Notes: a model not told the origin generated them from the sequence alone. Positions 1 through 5,685 are shown, counted from the stretch's first letter. The stretch: DNA of 5,788 nucleotides from an uncultured Eubacteriales bacterium (GCA_902766475.1 CACXDQ010000014.1:1-5788); one strand, 5' to 3'. Made by a program: numbers and translations.

Positions 1-350
1 ACGTTGGAAGTGAGCCTTACGCCCTTGTTCCCCGCCGGGTCCTTGACGGCTTGCACCATTATTTCGTCGCCCTCTTTGAGGTCCAATATCGACGGAATTT
101 CAACTTTGCCTTCAAGCTCGCTTCTGTCCATGAGCATGTCGCCGGCGGAAAGGTAACCGTTTCTTTCAAGCCCCACGTTGACGAACGCCGCCTGCATACC
201 CGTAAGCACGTTTTCAACTTTGCCCTTGAAAACACTGCCTATCGTTACCGATTTATTTTTCTTTTCAAGTCGGTATTCCAGAAGCCTTGTCCCGTCCGCC
301 ACTGCGCCGACAAAGTTGCCGCCGAAGCTGTCTATATAAATATTTATCAT
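1..350 (-). CDS. rng: Ribonuclease G/E family endoribonuclease, N-terminal part (cut by window edge)
   Basis: Only the first 116 codons (plus two bases) are present; the gene continues past position 1. RNase G/E enzymes cut single-stranded RNA endonucleolytically with 5'-end sensing and act in rRNA maturation and mRNA turnover. The visible part is the N-terminal region with the S1 RNA-binding domain (about residues 37-115): GSVFKGKVENVLTGMQAAFV at 38-57 matches the family signature (YKGRVxxVLPGMQAAFVDIG, with T50 replacing the usual proline), GLERNGYLSAGDM follows at 60-72, and VKDPAGNKGVRLTSNV at 102-117 matches the family VKDPxGxKGxRLT motif. The catalytic DNase I-like region and zinc link lie outside the window. 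The ATG start sits 3 bases after the stop of the DUF2344 gene, with a modest GGGGT ribosome binding site, so it is almost certainly co-transcribed. In Clostridia this gene usually precedes rplU-rpmA; that part is not visible here. Choosing RNase G rather than RNase E is convention for this clade. Confidence 0.93.
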   Translation of the reverse strand, partial: MINIYIDSFGGNFVGAVADGTRLLEYRLEKKNKSVTIGSVFKGKVENVLTGMQAAFVNVGLERNGYLSAGDMLMDRSELEGKVEIPSILDLKEGDEIMVQAVKDPAGNKGVRLTSN

Positions 351-353
351 CTT

Positions 354-965
354 TTACCCCAAAATATATTCAAATTCACGCCCGTCGGACAAAAGCGCTT
401 TTTCCTTAACTATATCGATATTTTCTCCGCCGTACATCTCTTTGAGCTTTGCGGCGAATCTCTCCGCACGAAGCCCGTTAGAAAAGCCGAGAACGCACCT
501 TATGCCCCCTTCGGCTCTCTCGACGGAATAAATAAGGCTCTTTACGTCCCTCGTCTTGCCGTCTTTTAAGTCGATAATAAACTCGGGCATAGCCGCAATT
601 TCATTCACGTCGAAGTCGGAAAGCCCGGAAATGAAGTATTGAGCCTTTACGATGTCGCTCGCCACGCCGACTTTTTTGGGCGTAAACCATGCGCCCGTGC
701 ATTTCAAGCCCCTCGGCGATTTCTCGTTGAACCTACCTGCGAAGTTTTCGAGCGGCTCTTCCGTTTCTATAAGGCAATATTCCGAAAGGCTCTTCATTCC
801 GACGCCTATCGGCGCAGAAAGATACACGAGCATGTGAGGGTGATAACCTTGCGAATAGCCCACTTTTATCCCCGCCCTCGCGAACGTTCTGCCTATGTGC
901 CGCAACACGTCGAGGTGGGAAATGTATTCCGCTCCGTCGATCTTCGTATATCTGAAAAGTATCAT
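354..965 (-). CDS. DUF2344 / TIGR03936 radical SAM-linked protein
   Basis: A 203-residue cytosolic protein of the family called 'radical SAM-linked protein', which occurs beside, or fused to, TIGR03960 radical SAM enzymes. Its biochemical function is not established. The family signature is clear: YISHLD at residues 14-19, AGIKVGYSQGYHPH at 31-44 and LSAPIGVGMKSLSEY at 49-63. Length is near the usual ~200-230. I chose the ATG at 965 over an in-frame GTG at 974: the ATG overlaps the stop of the upstream gene as ATGA, the protein then begins MILFRYTK as relatives do, and an AGGTG ribosome binding site lies 6 bases upstream of it, whereas the GTG falls inside that site. The overlap implies translational coupling with the radical SAM gene, and the next gene (RNase G) starts 3 bases after the stop. 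The family call is firm; any specific role, such as RNA modification, is inference from the neighbours. Confidence 0.93.
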   Translation of the reverse strand: MILFRYTKIDGAEYISHLDVLRHIGRTFARAGIKVGYSQGYHPHMLVYLSAPIGVGMKSLSEYCLIETEEPLENFAGRFNEKSPRGLKCTGAWFTPKKVGVASDIVKAQYFISGLSDFDVNEIAAMPEFIIDLKDGKTRDVKSLIYSVERAEGGIRCVLGFSNGLRAERFAAKLKEMYGGENIDIVKEKALLSDGREFEYILG

Positions 966-2740
966 ACGTCGCACCTATATACTTTTTGTATTCCGCAGCC
1001 CTTACAGCCCGTCTTGCAGCTGCCGGTAACCTCGGCGTTATACGCCTTTTTCCTCTCTCTCAAAAGGAATTTCTTATCCACGAAAACGTCTATGAAATCC
1101 CACGGCAAAATCTCGTCCTCGCCCCATTCACGGGTGTAAAACCGCTTGTCTACGCCGTTTTCCGCAAACGCTTCGTTCCATTTGTCGGGCTTGAAACAAT
1201 CTGTCCAGCCGTCGAAATAACAGCCCTTTTTGTACGCCGACAAAAGCACTTTGCCGAGCCGACGATCGCCCCTCGCAAGCACCGCTTCCATCTCCGAAAG
1301 CGCAAAGTCGTTCCAACTTAAATAAGTATTTCTCTGAAAGAGCTTACTTCTGAGCAGCCCCGATTTATGAATTACGTCCTCTTCTGTTATCTGCGCTTCC
1401 CACTGGAATGGGGTGAACGGCTTGGGTATAAAGGTGGAGGCGCTTACGCTTATCCTTAAATTTCTCGCCCTCGACGGGTTTGCCGAATATATCTGCCGAA
1501 TTTTATTTACAATGTCGCTTATGCCGTAAAGGTCGTCGTCCGTTTCGGTGGGAAGCCCGAACATAAAGTAGAGCTTTATGCCCGAATAGCCCATGTCGAA
1601 CGCCATTTTGAGCCCCCTCTCGACGTCCTCTTCGGTGATGTCTTTGTTTATTACGTTCCTCAGCCTCTGCGTGCCCGCCTCGGGCGCAAACGTGAGCGAA
1701 TTTTTCTTTGATTCCTGAACAAATTCGCCGTCGAAACTGTCTAAGCGAAGCGACGGAAGGGCGAGCTTGGTGTCGCTCGGAAGGTCGGTTTTAAGCTTAT
1801 CTATAAGCTCCTTCAAATAGGGATAGTCGCCCGTAGACAAGCTGTTTAAGCCGAGTTCGTCAAAGCCTGTGTTCTTTATGAGGTCGACGGCTTGTCCGAC
1901 GAGGGTGTCGGGCATTCTCGGGCGCACGGGGCGGTAGATAAAGCCGGCTTGACAAAATCTGCAACCACGGTAGCAACCTCTCATCACCTCTATTACGGCT
2001 CTGTCGAAAACGCTCTCGCAGTTCGGCACCAACATATTGTGCGGAAATGCGCCCTTGTCGAGGTTTTTACACAGTGCTTTTTTGATGGGCTTATCTATCG
2101 AAAACCCCTCTATAAGCCCGTTATCTCTATATTTTACTTCCATAAGCGACGGGACGTAAACGCCTTGGATAGCCGCCGCCTTCTTTAAAAAATCTCTCTT
2201 TTCCTTGCACGAAAGTTTAAGCTCGGCAAGCTCTCTCATGCTGTCCTCGCCGTCGCCTATAACGAATATATCCACGAAATCGGCAAGCGGCTCGGGGTTG
2301 ACGGCGCACGGGCCGCCGGCTTGTATTATGGGGAAATTGTCCCCACGCTCTTCCCGAAGGAGCGGTATCCCGGCGAGATCGAGCATATATAAAATAGTCG
2401 TATAGCTCATCTCGTATTGAAGGGTAAAGCCTATCATATCGAAGTCTTTAAGCGGCATTTTCATTCCGAGAGAGTAAAGGGGGATATTCGCCTTTTTAAG
2501 CTCTTCGCCGAAATCACGCCACGGAGCGAAACATCTGTCGCACACCGCCCCGTCCACTCTGTTTATAACTTCCGAAACTATCCTTATGCTCAGATTGCTC
2601 ATCGCAACTTCGTAGACGTCCGGGAAACATATACAATAATTGAAGCGGTCGGGCTTTAAATTTCTCTCGCCGTATTCGCCGCCGATGTATCTCGACGGTT
2701 TTTCGACTTTTTTTAGTATCTCATCTAACGTATTCACCAC
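962..2740 (-). CDS. TIGR03960 family radical SAM protein with N-terminal B12-binding-like domain
   Basis: A 592-residue protein. The N-terminal part (about 31-190) resembles a cobalamin-binding Rossmann fold, with FTLQYEMSYTTILYMLDLAG at 105-124 and AGGPCAVNPEPLADFVDIF at 141-159, but no DxHxxG cobalamin-ligand motif is seen. The radical SAM core (about 245-450) carries RGCYRGCRFCQAG; C256, C260 and C263 should hold the 4Fe-4S cluster that cleaves S-adenosylmethionine. FAPEAGTQRLRNVINK (351-366) and KLYFMFGLPTETDDDL (389-404) are further family landmarks. A second CxxxCxxC (C575, C579, C582) lies at the C terminus, as in relatives. Substrate and reaction are unknown. The start is a GTG directly after an in-frame TAA (2743-2741); a second GTG follows at 2737. 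Neither has a Shine-Dalgarno sequence, and a promoter-like sequence ends 3 bases upstream, so the mRNA may be leaderless. The 3' end overlaps the DUF2344 gene by 4 bases, consistent with the two acting as a pair. Confidence 0.93.
   Translation of the reverse strand: MVNTLDEILKKVEKPSRYIGGEYGERNLKPDRFNYCICFPDVYEVAMSNLSIRIVSEVINRVDGAVCDRCFAPWRDFGEELKKANIPLYSLGMKMPLKDFDMIGFTLQYEMSYTTILYMLDLAGIPLLREERGDNFPIIQAGGPCAVNPEPLADFVDIFVIGDGEDSMRELAELKLSCKEKRDFLKKAAAIQGVYVPSLMEVKYRDNGLIEGFSIDKPIKKALCKNLDKGAFPHNMLVPNCESVFDRAVIEVMRGCYRGCRFCQAGFIYRPVRPRMPDTLVGQAVDLIKNTGFDELGLNSLSTGDYPYLKELIDKLKTDLPSDTKLALPSLRLDSFDGEFVQESKKNSLTFAPEAGTQRLRNVINKDITEEDVERGLKMAFDMGYSGIKLYFMFGLPTETDDDLYGISDIVNKIRQIYSANPSRARNLRISVSASTFIPKPFTPFQWEAQITEEDVIHKSGLLRSKLFQRNTYLSWNDFALSEMEAVLARGDRRLGKVLLSAYKKGCYFDGWTDCFKPDKWNEAFAENGVDKRFYTREWGEDEILPWDFIDVFVDKKFLLRERKKAYNAEVTGSCKTGCKGCGIQKVYRCDV
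972..976 (-). promoter_or_regulatory. Ribosome binding site deciding the DUF2344 start
   Basis: On the minus strand AGGTG is followed by CGACGT and then ATGA. The six-base spacing is ideal for the ATG at 965. The site lies within the last codons of the radical SAM gene and contains the competing GTG codon (974-972), which makes that GTG an unlikely start. Confidence 0.7.
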
Positions 2741-2743
2741 TTA

Positions 2744-2772
2744 ATTTTAACATATTTATGATGTTTTTGCAA
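2744..2772 (-). promoter_or_regulatory. Predicted SigA-type extended -10 promoter of the radical SAM-DUF2344-rng block
   Basis: Reading the minus strand, TTGCAA (2772-2767; 4 of 6 matches to TTGACA) is followed by exactly 17 bases and TAAAAT (2749-2744; 5 of 6 to TATAAT). TG stands at 2752-2751, giving the extended form TGnTAAAAT. Standard spacing puts the transcription start near 2737, inside the doubled GTG start codon, leaving no 5' leader. It lies in the 48 bp AT-rich gap after the protease gene, so the three downstream genes could be transcribed separately from it. The araC promoter shares the TATTGCA heptamer at the same distance from its -10. This is prediction only. Confidence 0.5.
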
Positions 2773-2788
2773 TAGGTTATTAAAAATT

Positions 2789-3619
2789 CTATGAAATAAG
2801 TTTATCGTAAATGCTCTTTTTTTCGAGGATAGAAGTAAGTTCGTTCGGCTCTATCGCAACGGGCGGCTTGTTTTTTCGGTAGACGTAAACCTTATAAAGA
2901 CAGTCGTCACGCATGAGCGAACACAGTTTTTTGACGGTAAAACTCTCGTCGACGGCGAGCGTTTTTATCTCTTTGCCTCGGTGAAGCGACGACGGGGAAA
3001 GCCCCTCGCATATCCTTATATAGCTGTTGTTGGAGTTTACGTCCGCCGCCCCGAAGAGAATGAACAGCGAAAAGAAGAGAATGGAAAAATTCACCGCCGT
3101 AAAGACGGAATAGGCAAACGCAAACAACAGCGCCGCCGAAAAGACGAATCCCGAAATTTTGGCTATCTTCACCGCCGTTTTTCTCTTTAATTTGAGCGAC
3201 AGCGTTGCGAGCAGAAATCTTCCGCCGTCCAAGGGGTATGCCGGAATGAGGTTGATAAGCCCGAGCGAAAGATTTGCGTAAGCGGCGAGTTCGGTGTAGG
3301 GATAACTGTTCGGAAACACCCACCAGCTCGCATAGATAAAGAGTGCTATGAGAAAATTTATTGCGGGGCCGGCTATAACTATCTTCAATTCGTCGACGTA
3401 TTTAAGCCCCGAAATGTCGCCCGAAATGACTGCGCCGTAAGGCATTAAACTTATCTTTTTCAACCTATAGCCCAACTTTTCGGAAACGAGAGCGTGGGCG
3501 AGTTCGTGTATTACGGCGGAGAAAGTGAACACTAAAAAAGAAAATACTTTGCCCGTTGCGGCAAAGTATAATCCGAAAATAAAGAACAGCGGATGAACGC
3601 TCCATTCGAGCTTATTCAT
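2789..3619 (-). CDS. spoIVFB: SpoIVFB-like M50 family intramembrane zinc metalloprotease
   Basis: A 276-residue polytopic membrane protein of the site-2 protease family, which cuts substrates inside the membrane; B. subtilis SpoIVFB processes pro-sigma-K in the forespore membrane. HELAH at residues 38-42 gives zinc ligands H38 and H42 and catalytic E39. NLIPAYPLDGGRFL (123-136) carries D131, the third ligand. About six hydrophobic segments are visible (roughly 9-20, 24-46, 77-101, 110-136, 152-172, 174-191). The soluble tail (about 215-276, IKTLAVDESFTVKKLCSLM onward) looks like the single CBS domain that gates SpoIVFB with ATP. The start is the ATG at 3619, one base after the TGA of the preceding gene, with GGAAAG as a plausible binding site; extending the frame upstream to 3763 only reads shadow sequence of that gene, and starting at MNKLEWSVHPLF matches relatives. 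The neighbour resembles SpoIVFA. No sigK or other substrate is in the window, so a role in sporulation is not shown. Confidence 0.92.
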   Translation of the reverse strand: MNKLEWSVHPLFFIFGLYFAATGKVFSFLVFTFSAVIHELAHALVSEKLGYRLKKISLMPYGAVISGDISGLKYVDELKIVIAGPAINFLIALFIYASWWVFPNSYPYTELAAYANLSLGLINLIPAYPLDGGRFLLATLSLKLKRKTAVKIAKISGFVFSAALLFAFAYSVFTAVNFSILFFSLFILFGAADVNSNNSYIRICEGLSPSSLHRGKEIKTLAVDESFTVKKLCSLMRDDCLYKVYVYRKNKPPVAIEPNELTSILEKKSIYDKLIS

Positions 3620-3620
3620 A

Positions 3621-4490
3621 TCAGCTTTCCCAGACGATAGTTCCGTTTTCCAAAATGTAGGAAGTGAGCAGATTTTCGCCGTCGTACATTTTGACCGTTG
3701 CGTCGCCGCCGCCGACGTAGCCGACGGGTATGTACTTAAACACTTCGTCGCCCTTTTCCGCATAAGCGTAATCTACGCCCGAAACGACCGTTTTGAAAAC
3801 GTCGCTATGGCTTATGGTTATCGTGTATTTGCCGTTTTCTTCGGTAACGGACGAAACCTTTCCGTCGCAAACGGGGTAGACGGCACCCGTTCCGCTGAGC
3901 GTTAAAACTCCGCCGTCCATCGCCGCCGAAAGCTCTTCGCTCGGCGATTTTGCGCTGAAACTTAAATACGTCCTCGTGTCGAGGGCGGTTTCGCCGCCCG
4001 TGCCGAACGTGTTTTTGAAAACGGTGTTTATTCCGCTGTTTTCCCAAAAAATATTTGTTAAAAGTATCGCCGCAACGAGTACGAATATCGCCACGCCCTC
4101 GGCGTAAATAATATCGAATTTGAATTTTTTACGGCTTTTCGCCGCCTTTTTTCCGCCGTTTTCGCCCTTTACGGCTTTGATTACGGCGCTCTCCGTAATC
4201 TCTTCGCCGCTATCCGACTTTTGCTCTTCGCCGCTTGCCTTTTCGCCGTAAATTTCCGAAGTCGGCTTTTTGGCGAATATCTTTTTAAGCCCGAAAAGCC
4301 CCTTTTGAACGAATTTTACCTCGGTGTTTTCTTGCGCTAAAGCGCCCTCTTCCGTTTCGGAAGCGTTGACCTTGGCGATGACCTCTTCCTTTACGTTCTT
4401 TCTCTTCTTGCGCTTTGCCGGTTTAAAGACAACGTCGCACGACGACACGGGCATTTCGAGCATCTCTGCGTATTCCATTCCGTCTTTCAT
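3621..4490 (-). CDS. SpoIVFA-like membrane protein with degenerate M23 (LytM) domain
   Basis: A 289-residue bitopic protein. Residues 1-125 are charged and probably disordered and cytoplasmic, with a basic run KRKKRK at 26-31 and acidic or lysine-rich stretches to about 123. One transmembrane helix follows (about 128-148, IIYAEGVAIFVLVAAILL and after). After a linker, residues ~196-289 look like a LytM/M23 beta domain: GAVYPVCDGKVSSV (202-215), YTITISHSD (222-230), GDEVFKYIPVGYVGG (247-261). The zinc-binding HxxxD and HxH motifs are absent; H228 is the only histidine in this domain. A catalytic peptidase is therefore unlikely. Degenerate M23 domains and this topology are features of SpoIVFA, which anchors and inhibits SpoIVFB, and the protease gene starts one base after this stop. 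Similarity to SpoIVFA itself is by architecture and context, not strong sequence matching. The start ATG has a strong GAAAGGAG site. The 62 bp gap behind araC shows no convincing promoter or terminator, so read-through from araC is possible. Confidence 0.82.
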   Translation of the reverse strand: MKDGMEYAEMLEMPVSSCDVVFKPAKRKKRKNVKEEVIAKVNASETEEGALAQENTEVKFVQKGLFGLKKIFAKKPTSEIYGEKASGEEQKSDSGEEITESAVIKAVKGENGGKKAAKSRKKFKFDIIYAEGVAIFVLVAAILLTNIFWENSGINTVFKNTFGTGGETALDTRTYLSFSAKSPSEELSAAMDGGVLTLSGTGAVYPVCDGKVSSVTEENGKYTITISHSDVFKTVVSGVDYAYAEKGDEVFKYIPVGYVGGGDATVKMYDGENLLTSYILENGTIVWES

Positions 4491-4495
4491 AAAAA

Positions 4496-4503
4496 TCTCC
4501 TTT
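4496..4503 (-). promoter_or_regulatory. Strong ribosome binding site of the M23-like gene
   Basis: AAAGGAGA lies 5 bases before the ATG at 4490 on the minus strand and is the best Shine-Dalgarno sequence in the window. It shows that the organism uses canonical sites, which makes their absence before araC and the radical SAM gene stand out. Confidence 0.8.
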
Positions 4504-4552
4504 CAAAGTTCTGTTATATTTTATGGCGGGAGATCTTTACTTAGAACGGGTT

Positions 4553-5371
4553 TTAAGATTGAATTTTGGAAATTTCGACGTTTTTCTTGTCCCCTATCGG
4601 CTCTGCGCCGAGGAAGAGTTTGTATTGCCTGTAAAAGGTGCTGTAACTCTTATAAGAACACGCCTTTGCCGCATCGGCGGCGGACATACCCGAAGCTATA
4701 AGGCTCTGCGCATACAGCACTTTTTTCTGGTTTATATATTGTTTACAGCTTATCTTCATAAGACGAATGAAAGAATGTTCGACAAACGACTTACTCACGA
4801 AAAACCGCTTGGCGATGACGTCCGCCGTGAGCGGCTCGGCAATGTGTTCGTTGATATACGTCGCCATATTGACGATGGGCGAATTGCTCATAAAACCGCC
4901 GGCGGAAAGGTGGGAAATGTACTTTAATTTCATTAAGATAAGCCTCAGCGTGCCGTCGATCAATCTCTCGAAATCTTGCTCGGAATATTCCCCTTCGCAC
5001 TCTTTGAGGTTTTTGAAACAGTCGCCTATAAAAGATTCTTTGCCGAGGTGGTAGACGGAATTTGCGTTTTTGAGGTCGGCGATCTCGTCGGCTGTCAAAA
5101 CTAAGTTTTTAAAGTTTAAAACGTATCTGCCGTAAGGTGCGTCGGAGAGGAGAAGAAGTTGGTGATACTGCCCCGGGCGAATGAGAAGAAGATCGTTTTG
5201 CTTTAAGTGATAGGTCTTGTCCTCTATCATATAATCGGCGTTGCCCTCGGTAAAGAAGAGCAATTCATACTCGTTATGAATGTGGCAAAAGTAGTTGGTT
5301 GCGACGGGTTTCGCCTCATAAGTATAATCGAATCTTAAATTTTCCTCGTGTAAACTCAAAACGTATTTCAT
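4553..5371 (-). CDS. AraC family transcriptional regulator (cupin sensor plus AraC-type HTH)
   Basis: A 272-residue cytosolic DNA-binding protein. Residues ~10-90 form an AraC-type cupin sensor: CHIHNEYELLFFTEGNADY (29-47), then YHLKQNDLLLIRPGQYHQ (54-71), with H30, H32, E35 and H70 in the places where such domains face the ligand. Residues ~164-258 are the double helix-turn-helix: LTADVIAKRFFVSKSFVEHS (181-200) for the first, and AADAAKACSYKSYSTFYRQY (231-250) before FLGAEP for the second. These proteins usually activate sugar or metabolite genes; ligand and targets cannot be read here. I place the start at the ATG at 5371. An in-frame TTG at 5392 would add seven residues, but those codons overlap the predicted -10 box. 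No Shine-Dalgarno sequence precedes the ATG and the predicted transcript starts at its A, so translation may be leaderless. Whether it controls the downstream membrane protein genes, 62 bp away on the same strand, is unknown. Confidence 0.88.
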   Translation of the reverse strand: MKYVLSLHEENLRFDYTYEAKPVATNYFCHIHNEYELLFFTEGNADYMIEDKTYHLKQNDLLLIRPGQYHQLLLLSDAPYGRYVLNFKNLVLTADEIADLKNANSVYHLGKESFIGDCFKNLKECEGEYSEQDFERLIDGTLRLILMKLKYISHLSAGGFMSNSPIVNMATYINEHIAEPLTADVIAKRFFVSKSFVEHSFIRLMKISCKQYINQKKVLYAQSLIASGMSAADAAKACSYKSYSTFYRQYKLFLGAEPIGDKKNVEISKIQS

Positions 5372-5377
5372 ATTTAT

Positions 5378-5406
5378 ATTATACCATTTCAAAGCAGAAA
5401 ATGCAA
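5378..5406 (-). promoter_or_regulatory. Predicted SigA-type extended -10 promoter of araC
   Basis: On the minus strand TTGCAT (5406-5401, weak -35) is followed by 17 bases and a perfect TATAAT (5383-5378), preceded by TGG (5386-5384) to give the extended form TGnTATAAT. With a six-base discriminator the transcript would begin at 5371, the first base of the araC ATG. The perfect extended -10 makes this the best promoter candidate in the window. No inverted repeat for self-regulation is obvious around it. Confidence 0.6.
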
Positions 5407-5407
5407 T

Positions 5408-5443
5408 AAAAAATCGATAAAGCCGCCTTTAATACTCTTTATC
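5408..5443 (-). terminator. Possible weak intrinsic terminator upstream of araC
   Basis: On the minus strand GATAAAG (5443-5437) pairs with CTTTATC (5422-5416) across 14 bases, or alternatively TAAAG pairs with CTTTA around a GCGG loop, and GA plus six T (5413-5408) follows. It would end a transcript coming from beyond the window just before the araC promoter. The stem is AT-rich and belongs to a repeat whose second copy lacks the T-run, so termination may be accidental. Confidence 0.27.
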
Positions 5444-5484
5444 AAAATTTATTTGTTCTTTATAGGCAATTCCCTTTTCGTGAG
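5416..5484. repeat. Direct repeat unit, copy 1
   Basis: The first 36 bases (5416-5451) match copy 2 at 5612-5647 in 34 of 36 positions; the differences are at unit positions 11 and 16. The remainder is looser but ends in the shared TTCGTGAG (5477-5484) after a TTCCCT tract. The unit holds an inverted repeat GATAAAG/CTTTATC with a 14-base loop. Its last three bases, GAG, are also the first of the palindrome starting at 5482, so the two elements share a junction. Confidence 0.85.
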
Positions 5485-5574
5485 ATTCTTCGACTCCCTT
5501 TCGGTCGCTCAGAATGACAGAGAAATTTTTGTCATTCTGAGTAAGCGAACGAAGTGAGCGCACCAAAGAATCTC
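5482..5574. repeat. Imperfect 93 bp palindromic repeat element (GAGATTCTT ... AAGAATCTC)
   Basis: The outer arms GAGATTCTT (5482-5490) and AAGAATCTC (5566-5574) are perfect 9 bp inverted repeats. The inner arms CTCAGAATGACA (5508-5519) and TGTCATTCTGAG (5530-5541) are perfect 12 bp inverted repeats around a 10-base loop. The segments between the arms are unequal (17 and 24 bases) and unpaired with each other, giving a stem with an internal bulge. It has no coding capacity. From general familiarity, GTCATTCTGAG...AAGAATCTC palindromes recur between genes in many bacterial genomes as REP- or MITE-like elements; dispersal in this genome cannot be seen here. Confidence 0.8.
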
Positions 5575-5611
5575 TCAGAAAGACGAGAAATATTATAGAA
5601 CTTCTATTTTT

Positions 5612-5679
5612 GATAAAGCCGTCTTTTATACTCTTTATCAAAATTTAACGCTCTTTGCAAACACTTCCCTCTTCGTGAG
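5612..5679. repeat. Direct repeat unit, copy 2
   Basis: Second copy of the unit at 5416-5484, 196 bases downstream. Its hairpin is longer: with the preceding T-run, TTTTGATAAAG (5608-5618) pairs with CTTTATCAAAA (5633-5643), 11 bp around 14 bases. The unit ends in TTCCCTCTTCGTGAG, but here GTGTCGCAGCGG follows instead of the palindrome. A small ACACT/AGTGT inverted repeat (5661-5665, 5678-5682) spans its end. Confidence 0.85.
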
Positions 5680-5685
5680 TGTCGC

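Noticed and set aside
51..569. A 172-codon open frame on the plus strand.
   Set aside because: It runs antisense to the clearly recognised RNase G and DUF2344 genes and shows no domain.
966..974. GTG start at 974 for the DUF2344 gene.
   Set aside because: The codon lies within the AGGTG binding site that serves the ATG at 965, and the family begins at that ATG.
639..1139. Long plus-strand frames opposite the DUF2344 and radical SAM genes (also 986-1321, 1892-2188, 2417-2659).
   Set aside because: They are antisense shadows of strongly conserved coding sequence, without ribosome binding sites or recognisable domains.
3620..3763. N-terminal extension of the M50 protease to an ATG at 3763.
   Set aside because: These 48 codons overlap the end of the M23-like gene in another frame and read as low-complexity shadow sequence; the ATG at 3619 matches family starts.
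4491..4552. Possible promoter for the M23-like gene: TTCTAA, 17 bases, TAAAAT.
   Set aside because: The -35 matches only 3 of 6 positions and there is no extended -10, so it is not better than chance in AT-rich DNA. A promoter here is not excluded.
5372..5392. TTG start at 5392 for the AraC regulator.
   Set aside because: The extra codons contain the TATAAT box and have no binding site upstream; relatives gain nothing from the added residues.
5429..5641. A 70-codon open frame on the minus strand.
   Set aside because: It lies across the palindrome and both direct repeats. The peptide is what the GTCATTCTGAG repeat encodes by chance, and no ribosome binding site or family similarity supports it.
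5416..5679. CRISPR array.
   Set aside because: There are only two imperfect copies, 196 bases apart, with a palindrome instead of a unique spacer and no cas gene.
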